Shown one piece after another: positions 13,584 to 20,458 of a DNA stretch of 64,000 nucleotides. Source of the DNA: Betaproteobacteria bacterium UKL13-2 (lineage in GTDB: Bacteria > Pseudomonadota > Gammaproteobacteria > Burkholderiales > Usitatibacteraceae); contig CP012157.1 of assembly GCA_001602455.1 (NCBI GenBank), forward strand, positions 863,733-927,732, written 5' to 3'. Both the position numbers and the translations under genes were made by a program. The notes under the pieces were generated by a model that saw nothing but the letters and a program-made list of their open reading frames with translations, made no database searches and was not told the origin of the DNA. Position 1 is the stretch's first letter; the number at the start of each line of letters is the position of its first letter.

Positions 13584-14978
13584 TCATGGCACTACCTTAA
13601 GCGATTTTCGCGCTTCGAGGATAGCGGCTCGGGCTTGATCACGTGGGACTGTCAAGTAGGCATGCGTTGTTGGTCGTCGCTTGACGGCATGAGGCTCTAT
13701 TCGGTCTGGTCGATGCGGAATGATCCTCGTTGAAATTGCACGAAGCATTGCCGTCACGACGGATTCTGTGGCCTCACCTAGATGCCATCGCCATTGCTGG
13801 CTAAAGGCGTGCCAAAGCTGAAGTGTGGCCTTGAAGCTCAAGGCACGCGGCAGGACGTGAGCCAGCACGGCGGCACGCACCATGAGTGAGCGGATCAGGT
13901 TATAGGCCAGCAGGTGGACAGCAACTTCCTTTCTGGCCATCTCCGGCGACTTGCTGCGCAGGATATCCATGCCGATCTCGGATTTGATGCTGCGGAAGTC
14001 AACCTCGATCATCCAGCGCTTGCGATAGAGCGCATCGAGATCACTCGTTGAGACACGCTTGGCGTCGACGAGTGTGGTCACCAGCTCGCGACCACCTACC
14101 TCGGTCTGACGAACGATGAGTTCTTCGGGCATCGTGGCGTACTGCTTGGCGTCCATCCACTTCGGGCGCTGCGGTCGCACCCATCGTACCAAGCGGTCGC
14201 CGCCGCCGAAGGTCTCGATGATCGCCTCCGGAGAGGTTAAGCGCTTCTGGTGTTGTCGGGTCAAGATATCGATGCCACGCGCCAACAGCATGGCAATGGT
14301 GAAGTAAGTGCAGTGATAGCGATCCACCAAAATCACGTCTCCACTGTCGAGCTGTGGCATCAGTTCACGAAATAGCGCTTGCTCGCCACTACCCTTGCCC
14401 TTGGTGGACCCCATCGCGACACCGAGCACCGCACCGGTGGCCAAGGAAAGGAGGCCGACGAGTTGTGCGAACGGGAATCCTAGTCCTGGTGCTTGTTCGC
14501 CGCTTTGTGGATATGCCGCTTGATTGGCCGGTGTATCCGGCATCGAGACGGTGGTGCCATCCAAGAGCTTGACGCGCCGCCCTCGCCAGCGCCATTGACT
14601 CGGTGCGGATTGCTCCAGACGCTCTCCAATGGTCGCGCTCAGCTGTTCTACCAGCGAAATCGGTAACCGCTGGCGCGCTTTGCAGTAAGGGCCGGTGTTG
14701 AGGCTGCAAGGGGCTTGATCCCGCGCATGGCGTGCGCTCAGGTATCGGGCGACGGCATCTTGGCACGCGCCATCCGCAGACAGACTCTGCTCAATGAATA
14801 GCCCCAGTGTCGTCAACGGTGGGTAGAGCCGGTCACGGTAGCTGCCGACCTCAAGATTAACAATCGATTGCAGCCGCGCCAGTGGTATTGCCTCGCTCAT
14901 TGCCGCGCCGGGGGCTTCGGCGACAAACTGCTTGAAACGAAAAATGCTCGACTGTAGGCGTTTTTTTGGTATCGTCAC
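13584..14978 (-). CDS. IS4-family transposase, copy B
   Basis: A 464-residue DDE transposase nearly identical to the one at 2514. NLEVGSYR replaces NLELGSYR and ARGIDIL replaces ARGVDIL. Catalytic motifs KLLDGTT, ILVDRY and the YREK signature are intact. The stop codon is again formed by the IS terminus. Confidence 0.92.
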   Translation of the reverse strand: MTIPKKRLQSSIFRFKQFVAEAPGAAMSEAIPLARLQSIVNLEVGSYRDRLYPPLTTLGLFIEQSLSADGACQDAVARYLSARHARDQAPCSLNTGPYCKARQRLPISLVEQLSATIGERLEQSAPSQWRWRGRRVKLLDGTTVSMPDTPANQAAYPQSGEQAPGLGFPFAQLVGLLSLATGAVLGVAMGSTKGKGSGEQALFRELMPQLDSGDVILVDRYHCTYFTIAMLLARGIDILTRQHQKRLTSPEAIIETFGGGDRLVRWVRPQRPKWMDAKQYATMPEELIVRQTEVGGRELVTTLVDAKRVSTSDLDALYRKRWMIEVDFRSIKSEIGMDILRSKSPEMARKEVAVHLLAYNLIRSLMVRAAVLAHVLPRALSFKATLQLWHAFSQQWRWHLGEATESVVTAMLRAISTRIIPHRPDRIEPHAVKRRPTTHAYLTVPRDQARAAILEARKSLKVVP

Positions 14979-15102
14979 ACATGGCTGATCCTTTCTGTTT
15001 TGACGTTGATGTTAGACACCAGCATCTTAACAAGTGAAGGCTCTCAGCCAGCTTTCTTTCCATGCGCTTTCATGGCAGAAATCGCTTAAGGTAGTGCCAT
15101 GA
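13584..15102 (-). mobile_element. IS4-family insertion sequence, copy B (1519 bp)
   Basis: Same length, ends and 11-bp GGGTCAGACAC flanks as copy A, with only a handful of base changes. It sits at the same place in the duplicated segment, so it was probably duplicated with it. Confidence 0.9.
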
Positions 15103-15122
15103 GGGTCAGACACCATTTTCTC

Positions 15123-15299
15123 TTCCTTGCGGGTGTAGGAAGCGAGCGCCAGAAACGCGATAATTGCGGCGGCAAAAACTAACGAAACGAGTGTTAGCCA
15201 TGCAAAGGATAATGGCCGGTATAACACCACTTCGCCGATGAGGTGTTTAGTCTGCGCGTGTAGCGCTTCCCTGCGAAAAAGTTCCGTGCCGTCGCCCAT
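15123..15299 (-). pseudogene. HlyD N-terminal fragment, unit 8
   Basis: The same 59-codon fragment, ATG at 15299, truncated by the REP half-site left by IS copy B. Confidence 0.7.
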
Positions 15300-15331
15300 T
15301 TATTTTTTTTAAACATATGATATTAGAAGTG

Positions 15332-15363
15332 TTGACAAGTATGGGGGGGGGGTTAACTATATT
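15332..15363 (+). promoter_or_regulatory. Poly-G promoter of peptide unit 8 (G10)
   Basis: TTGACA 15332-15337 and TATATT 15358-15363, spacer 20 nt with ten G (15343-15352). The upstream AAACATATG is followed by ATATTAGAAG instead of the usual TTGTTAAAAG. Confidence 0.65.
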
Positions 15364-15410
15364 TGCAAGTGCTGCCGACGTGGCAGTAACAATTAAATTG
15401 GGGTTACAAC

Positions 15411-15668
15411 ATGCGTGAGTTAAGTGTGAATGAAGTTGGGTTTGTTTCGGGGGGGTTGATCGGCGCGCCGCCTGGTCCTTATCTGTCGTCTGGGGCTGGC
15501 GGAAGGAGCAGATTTTGGAGTTACCTTGGGAGGGCTGCAGACGCTATCGCAGTTGCAACTGCGGCTGCTTGGGCCGCCGATCAAGTGCCCACCGGATCGG
15601 GGAATGACTACGACGGAAATACGTCAGGAAGTGGCCAGTCTACAAACCCAAATGCGTTTGGGCCTTGA
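15411..15668 (+). CDS. Double-glycine leader peptide, unit 8
   Basis: An 85-residue precursor with the leader MRELSVNEVGFVSGG. LIGAPPGP follows as in unit 3, then an Ala-rich helical stretch, and a tail DGNTSGSGQSTNPNAFGP nearly shared with unit 5. It looks like a recombinant between unit 3 and unit 5 types. The TGA stop overlaps a TTG that could start the CPBP-like gene. Confidence 0.7.
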   Translation: MRELSVNEVGFVSGGLIGAPPGPYLSSGAGGRSRFWSYLGRAADAIAVATAAAWAADQVPTGSGNDYDGNTSGSGQSTNPNAFGP

Positions 15669-16246
15669 CCGGTATTGATATTGACGAGTCTGAGCGCGTC
15701 ACGGCGCGCGCTCAGACGCCACTTTCATCCGTGCAGACTACTCTACGCGCCTACCTCGTGCATTCTTGGGATGTCCCGCTGACTTGGCCGACCTTCTGGG
15801 GGCTTGTTTTGGTAAGGCTCTTGCCCCTTGCGATCCTGACAAGTCTGTTTGCTCCGCCATCCGCTACACCAATGCCAGATAATCTTTCTGCCAGAGTTCT
15901 AGGTCTGATGGTTGTCTCAGCGCTTTTGGTTGCGCCGGTTCTGGAGACTCTTGTTTTTCTATTGGCTCTTAACTTCTTGAGCGATTTGCGATGGGATGTC
16001 CTCGATAGTGTCAACAAACGTAAGGTAGTTTGTGTTGTATTGGGTGTATTGTTCGGCCTAGTTCATTTTCGAGACGCCTTCCAAACCACAATTCTCGCGA
16101 TGGCGGGATACGTCTTCCTACGAATTTTGATGGAGCAGAGGGAATTAGGGATGACAAAAAGTGGCTTTTGGTGGAGCGTTTTGGCGCATGTTTTTTTTAA
16201 TTTAACCGTCATAGCAATTGGATTATCCGCCGCGGAGTATGGCTGA
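15665..16246 (+). CDS. Divergent CPBP-like membrane protein, unit 8
   Basis: About 193 residues, multi-pass. It keeps a late HVFFN (HxxxN) and a His in FGLVH, but the usual EExxxR is reduced to APVLETLVF, with one Glu and no Arg. It may be a less typical CPBP subgroup or a non-catalytic immunity protein. The start is uncertain: TTG 15665 overlaps the peptide stop, while GTG 15731 lies after a hairpin (TGAGCGCG / CGCGCTCA, 15691-15714) like those in other units. Confidence 0.6.
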   Translation: MTGIDIDESERVTARAQTPLSSVQTTLRAYLVHSWDVPLTWPTFWGLVLVRLLPLAILTSLFAPPSATPMPDNLSARVLGLMVVSALLVAPVLETLVFLLALNFLSDLRWDVLDSVNKRKVVCVVLGVLFGLVHFRDAFQTTILAMAGYVFLRILMEQRELGMTKSGFWWSVLAHVFFNLTVIAIGLSAAEYG

Positions 16247-16291
16247 GCCGCAGGGAGCACTCCACCCAGTTGCTGTACCAACGAGAGGCAA

Positions 16292-16579
16292 GTGTTGGAA
16301 AACGAAATCGTGCAAGTAACTCGTTCAGTTAAAGCAACTAGCTATCAATGGTTCTCGCTCGGACTTGGAATCCTTTTCATTTCGATTGGTATGCATGAGC
16401 TAAATGCATCTGCAGAGCGCATTGGCTACAACTATCTTCGTTTAGTGGGTTGGTTTCTGGCCGGGGGCGGGGCACTTGTTCGTTTTCTCGATGTGCGTCT
16501 CGGACAAACTGTTGTGCACTGGAGCAAGGTCGGCACCTTTGTGTTGCTAGTGGGCTTGGGGTTGCTGGCAGTTTCCTAG
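16292..16579 (+). CDS. Small two-helix membrane protein
   Basis: A 95-residue protein starting at GTG 16292 after GAGAGGC. Hydrophobic helices lie around residues 20-35, 48-62 and 78-93. I do not recognise the family. It is the only second cargo gene in the array, lying after the CPBP-like gene of unit 8, so it may be a second immunity-type protein. Confidence 0.5.
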   Translation: MLENEIVQVTRSVKATSYQWFSLGLGILFISIGMHELNASAERIGYNYLRLVGWFLAGGGALVRFLDVRLGQTVVHWSKVGTFVLLVGLGLLAVS

Positions 16580-16591
16580 AAGGGAGAGCGT

Positions 16592-16611
16592 AATAAATTG
16601 GGGTCAGACAC
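16592..16611 (+). repeat. REP at the right edge of the array
   Basis: AATAAATTGGGGTCAGACAC followed by CATTTTCTC. It separates the last cassette from the chromosomal ATPase gene. Confidence 0.8.
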
Positions 16612-16726
16612 CATTTTCTCTCTCTTCTCTGCCATTTTCTCTGAGAGCGCCACTCTGTGTAGCTAGGGGGTGAATACAAATTGTGGACGTGGTCATGGCT
16701 GAGGTGAAGGCGTGAAACTAGGCGGT

Positions 16727-17905
16727 TCAGCCCAAGTGCTCCGCAAACTTCTCAAACGTCATCGCCCGGCATCCCGGCGCAATCGCGGCGGATTCGATCG
16801 CATTCTTTGCAGCGCGATGAACGAGTATTGAGGGAGTGAGTTTCACTTGCTGCGCCGTGTCGTGCCACGCTTTTATCAGGCGGATCATCGGCGATAACAT
16901 GCTGGGCTGCGGTGAACGCGTTGCTTTAGCTTCGATAAATGTCGCAGTACCGCCATCGTTGAGTTTGATGAAGTCGACCTCAAGGCCCTGCTGGTCGCGG
17001 AAGTAGTAAAGCGCTCTGCGCTGTCCCTGGTTAACTTGTGATTTGATGATCTCGCTTGCTACCGCACCTTCAAAGATTGCGCCGAGGAACGGCGAACGTT
17101 CAAGCTCTGCGCTACTTCGGATGCCGAGCAAATGACAGACAAGGCCGGAATCCAGCCAGTAAATTTTCGGTGCCTTGATCAGACGTTTGCCAATGTTTTC
17201 GAAAAACGGAGGCAGCCGAAGAATCAAGCCGGATGTTTCCAGAATATCTAACCACCGCGAGACTGTTGGCACGCTCACGCCGAGCGGTGCGGAGAATTCG
17301 CTCATGTTCAAGACTGCGCCGTGCCGCGTGGCGAGCAGCGACATAAACCGCCGGAAGGTTTCGAGGCTCAGAATCGCGCTGGCGTTGCGAACGTCCCGCT
17401 CCAAGTAGGTCTGGGTGTACGACGAAAACCATAACGCGGCTGCATTTGGGCGGAGGATGACCTCGGGGTAGCCGCCGCGGAGCAACGACACTTTTGGGGT
17501 TTCGCTTAGCGAAAGCGGCAGCATTTGCAAGATCGCAGCGCGACCGGCCATCGATTCACTCACGTTTTGCATCAGTGATGATTCTTGCGAACCGGTAAGT
17601 AACCACTGACCTTTTTTCCCGGGATTTTGGTCGATACGGCTGCGTACAAAGTTGAATACTTCGGGTACGTTTTGGATTTCATCCAAGATCACTGGTGGCG
17701 TAACCCCGTCAAGAAACCCTTGTGGGTCCGTGCGGAAGCGACCAATGACATCCGGGTCTTCAAAAAGGAAGTACTGTGCTTTCGGGAATTGATGACGCAG
17801 TAACCAAGTCTTGCCGCTCCGGCGCGGGCCTGTCACCACCACGGCGCTGAACGCCTTAGCGGCTCTTGAAAGCTGCTTTTCGATGGCTCTGGAGATAGTC
17901 AACAT
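16727..17905 (-). CDS. AAA ATPase with DUF4143 domain
   Basis: A 392-residue protein. The N-terminal AAA_14 domain has Walker A GPRRSGKTW (about residues 26-34) and Walker B VILDEIQ, with a sensor-like LTGSQ. A winged-helix-like middle is followed by a DUF4143 region with GLEVDFI and FIEAKA, which resembles a PD-(D/E)xK nuclease core. The family is common and poorly characterised. Its 3' end is duplicated at 11121-11292 inside the peptide array. Confidence 0.85.
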   Translation of the reverse strand: MLTISRAIEKQLSRAAKAFSAVVVTGPRRSGKTWLLRHQFPKAQYFLFEDPDVIGRFRTDPQGFLDGVTPPVILDEIQNVPEVFNFVRSRIDQNPGKKGQWLLTGSQESSLMQNVSESMAGRAAILQMLPLSLSETPKVSLLRGGYPEVILRPNAAALWFSSYTQTYLERDVRNASAILSLETFRRFMSLLATRHGAVLNMSEFSAPLGVSVPTVSRWLDILETSGLILRLPPFFENIGKRLIKAPKIYWLDSGLVCHLLGIRSSAELERSPFLGAIFEGAVASEIIKSQVNQGQRRALYYFRDQQGLEVDFIKLNDGGTATFIEAKATRSPQPSMLSPMIRLIKAWHDTAQQVKLTPSILVHRAAKNAIESAAIAPGCRAMTFEKFAEHLG

Positions 17906-17941
17906 TTGAGTAATTTAACATGTAATATTAAAATACTCAAA
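17905..17941. promoter_or_regulatory. Inverted repeat over the ATPase start
   Basis: TTTGAGTA (17905-17912) and TACTCAAA (17934-17941) form an 8-bp inverted repeat in very AT-rich DNA directly upstream of, and touching, the ATPase start codon. It is a possible operator or promoter element. Confidence 0.35.
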
Positions 17942-18042
17942 CAAACTTCTTGGCTATCTGGGGGTCCACCACGCTGGCGGGCGGCGCGTGAAGAGATTGT
18001 GATGTTTCGGTGTTTGGCCAAGCCATAAAAGGGGACAGACAC

Positions 18043-18280
18043 TCATGGCACTACCTGAGGCGATCTTTGCCATAAAAGCGCACGGAAAGAAAGCTGGCTG
18101 AGAGCCTTCACTTGTTAAGATGTTGGTGTCTAACATCAACGTCAAAACAGAAAGGATCAGCCATGTGTGACGATACCAAAAAAACGCCTACAGTCGAGCA
18201 TTTTTCGTTTCAAGCAGTTTGTCGCCGAAGCCCCCGGCGCGGCAATGAGCGAGGCAATACCACTGGCGCGGCTGCAATCG
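18043..18280. mobile_element. Diverged IS4-family end fragment
   Basis: It starts TCATGGCACTACC, then follows the transposase upstream region and first ~40 codons with several changes, ending at GCTGCAATCG. It is preceded by GGGGACAGACAC, a variant REP core. It looks older than the other copies. Confidence 0.8.
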
Positions 18281-18379
18281 TCAAGCGAGGGTGAGCATTT
18301 TATGGGTGCGCGTTCGCGCATGGGCGTGTGAACGGCTCCGCTTCCGTTATGCTGAGCCACCCATAAACAAGGAGCCCTG

Positions 18380-18730
18380 ATGACCTGGATCATTAGCAAA
18401 TACCTCATCACTGCCGCGATGGTGGTCTTAATTTCTGAAGTCGCCAAGCGCAGCGATAAACTCGGTGGCTTGATCGCGGCGTTGCCGCTTGTCACCGTGC
18501 TAACGCTGATGTGGCTGTACGTTGAAAACCAGCCCGCAGAAAAAATTGCCAATCACGCGTGGTACACGTTTTGGTATGTGCTGCCTACGTTGCCAATGTT
18601 TTTGCTATTTCCGTATCTGCTGCCGCGTATCGGCTTTTGGGGGACGATTGCAGCCTGCGTCCTTCTGACGGTGGTGTGCTTCGTTGCCTTTGCGGCGGTG
18701 GTGAAACGGTTTGGAATTGTATTGTGGTGA
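18380..18730 (+). CDS. DUF3147 (GlpM-like) membrane protein
   Basis: A 116-residue protein with about four membrane helices. The conserved stretch VVLISEVAKRSDKLGGLIAALP and the later FWYVLPTLPMFLL are typical of DUF3147. A good ribosome site (AGGAG) precedes the ATG. The family function is not established. Confidence 0.75.
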   Translation: MTWIISKYLITAAMVVLISEVAKRSDKLGGLIAALPLVTVLTLMWLYVENQPAEKIANHAWYTFWYVLPTLPMFLLFPYLLPRIGFWGTIAACVLLTVVCFVAFAAVVKRFGIVLW

Positions 18731-18773
18731 CGCTACCTGAATCACTGTCTTCAATACCATTGGGCCATTTGGC

Positions 18774-18797
18774 CATTCCGTCATTCCGTCATTCCGT
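18774..18797 (+). repeat. 8-bp tandem repeat, three units
   Basis: Three copies of CATTCCGT between the DUF3147 and DUF2721 genes. No gene is seen in 18731-18943. Confidence 0.6.
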
Positions 18798-18943
18798 CAT
18801 TTGCGACGCGAGTGCTGTCTGACGCCTACCGCGCCAACCGATGCATCAATATCGCCGCACGAATCGCATTGCGTTTAATCGACTCCGGCTTCAGATGCTC
18901 AATCGGCGCATGTGAGCCACTACCAACCGCTTCGGTAGGCGAG

Positions 18944-19423
18944 TCATGATTTGACTTCCAATGGATGAGATATCTTGTGTCGGCGCGGACGTCGGCCAAA
19001 GTTGAGTGCCTTACCCGCGAGTAGGGTTTCAACCAAGAAGCAAAGCAGTGCCAACACAAAACACGCGACACCGCCGATAAATGTGTACGGCACGAGGGAG
19101 CGTGTCGGTGCGCCGGCAGTTTCAACGAGGAACAGCGTCATGACGGTTGCGCCGATAAAGACCGCCGAAAGCGTGAGCAGCATCATCGCGGCATTCACAA
19201 TTCGGCCGCGTTTGCGCAGCCGCGTGAGCTCTGCAAAAACATGCGCCTGATCAGCGTGGCTTTCTTCGGGTAGTGCGTCCATGCGATCTTCCAAAACGCG
19301 GCCACGGTCGATGATGCGCGCCAGCCGACCGGCAAGCGCAGAGATCATCGCACCAATGGCGGTGAGCATGAACACCGGTGCCACGGCGAGTTGAATGCTA
19401 TGTGAGACCGCGTCGATGGTCAT
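18944..19423 (-). CDS. DUF2721 membrane protein
   Basis: A 159-residue protein with an N-terminal helix, RLARIIDRGRVLEDR, a charged cytoplasmic segment and two further helices, the layout of DUF2721. Function unknown. Confidence 0.75.
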   Translation of the reverse strand: MTIDAVSHSIQLAVAPVFMLTAIGAMISALAGRLARIIDRGRVLEDRMDALPEESHADQAHVFAELTRLRKRGRIVNAAMMLLTLSAVFIGATVMTLFLVETAGAPTRSLVPYTFIGGVACFVLALLCFLVETLLAGKALNFGRRPRRHKISHPLEVKS

Positions 19424-19471
19424 TCAGGGAAGGGGGAAGAGGGAGGGGAGAAGAGGGGGTAGAAAGGCACT

Positions 19472-20203
19472 CTACGCTAAGTGTTCACCTAGAAACGCGA
19501 GTGTGCGTTGCCACGCCAGGTTTGCAGCGGCTGCTTCAAAGACTTCTGGGCGAGTGGTGTTAAAGAATGCGTGATCGGCATCGTATCGGTGAATATCCGG
19601 TGACAGTTTTGCGCGAACCATCGCCGTTTCGAGGGTATCTACCGCAGCGGGTGTACACCAGTCGTCTCGGTTCGCAAAGTGGCCTTGGAAGGGGATATTG
19701 ATGGCAGCGGGTGACGCAAATTCGGCGGGTGGAATACCATAAAAACATACGGCGGCATTAACACCCGGCACATGGACTGCGGCAGCGATCGTGAGTGCGC
19801 CACCCATACAAAAGCCGACCACGCCCACTTTGGTGTCGAGTTTGCTGCCAAGTTCGTGCAGATGATTCACCGCGCCGCGAATGTCTTGGTGGGTGGCGCC
19901 CGCAAAATCGAGACCGTTCATCATATGGCCGGCTTCGTCGGCGTTTTTGGCAACACGCCCCTCGTATAGGTCTGGCGCGAGTGCGTTGTAACCTGCCGCT
20001 GCGAATCGGTCGGCCACCGCACGGATGTGGTCGTTTAATCCCCACCATTCTTGAATCACCACCACACCAGGTTTGCCCGAATTTGCCGCCCCACTGGCCA
20101 TGGCCAAGTAGCCGTTGGTGGTGCCACCGTCGGGACGCCTGAAGGAAACTGATGTGGAAGCTGATGCGGAAACTGATGCGGAAACTGAGGTGCCGTTGCT
20201 CAT
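19472..20203 (-). CDS. Dienelactone hydrolase family protein
   Basis: A 243-residue cytoplasmic alpha/beta hydrolase. The catalytic triad is visible: Cys in GFCMGG, Asp in NRDDW and His in DADHAFF. GVVVIQEWWGLN near the N-terminus is typical of the family. I start at ATG 20203, with GGAGA just upstream; the longer frame to 20353 lacks homology. A Ser/Ala-rich repeat follows the start. Such enzymes hydrolyse dienelactone or related esters; the substrate here is unknown. Confidence 0.85.
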   Translation of the reverse strand: MSNGTSVSASVSASASTSVSFRRPDGGTTNGYLAMASGAANSGKPGVVVIQEWWGLNDHIRAVADRFAAAGYNALAPDLYEGRVAKNADEAGHMMNGLDFAGATHQDIRGAVNHLHELGSKLDTKVGVVGFCMGGALTIAAAVHVPGVNAAVCFYGIPPAEFASPAAINIPFQGHFANRDDWCTPAAVDTLETAMVRAKLSPDIHRYDADHAFFNTTRPEVFEAAAANLAWQRTLAFLGEHLA

Positions 20204-20458
20204 GATGTTCTCCGTAGGGTCATTCGAGGAGAAGAATGCTACGCCATCCTTTGGTCGATGCAAAGTCGATGAGCACTTGAGCTTGTATTCTGGAGGGGTC
20301 GCCATGGTTCGCCATGGTTCGTACACCTGCTTTCGAACGCGCCCAAGAAACATTCATGGTCAACGCAACTGCGTTCAGTGCGGCGTCTATACTGTCCACC
20401 TGCAATTTCACCACCTCATATTTTCTGTCGCACCGATTCTCCGGTGCAAAAAAGCCCA

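Larger units (their letters stand above)
1..16591. other. REP-bounded array of leader-peptide/protease cassettes
   Basis: Eight promoter-plus-peptide units occur in the same orientation, plus one collapsed unit. Each unit has a REP, a reverse-strand HlyD N-terminal fragment, a poly-G promoter, a GG-leader peptide gene and, in seven of eight, a downstream protease-like gene. Unit peptides start at 101, 749, 4533, 6277, 8104, 9938, 11819 and 15411. No full-length HlyD adaptor, peptidase-ABC transporter or TolC lies in the window, so export machinery must be encoded elsewhere. The sequence shows the layout directly; the role as a bacteriocin or signalling system is inferred. Confidence 0.8.

Noticed and set aside
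1-16591. Array of REPs as a CRISPR array
   Set aside because: Spacing is irregular (tens to thousands of bases), spacers are genes, and no cas genes are present.
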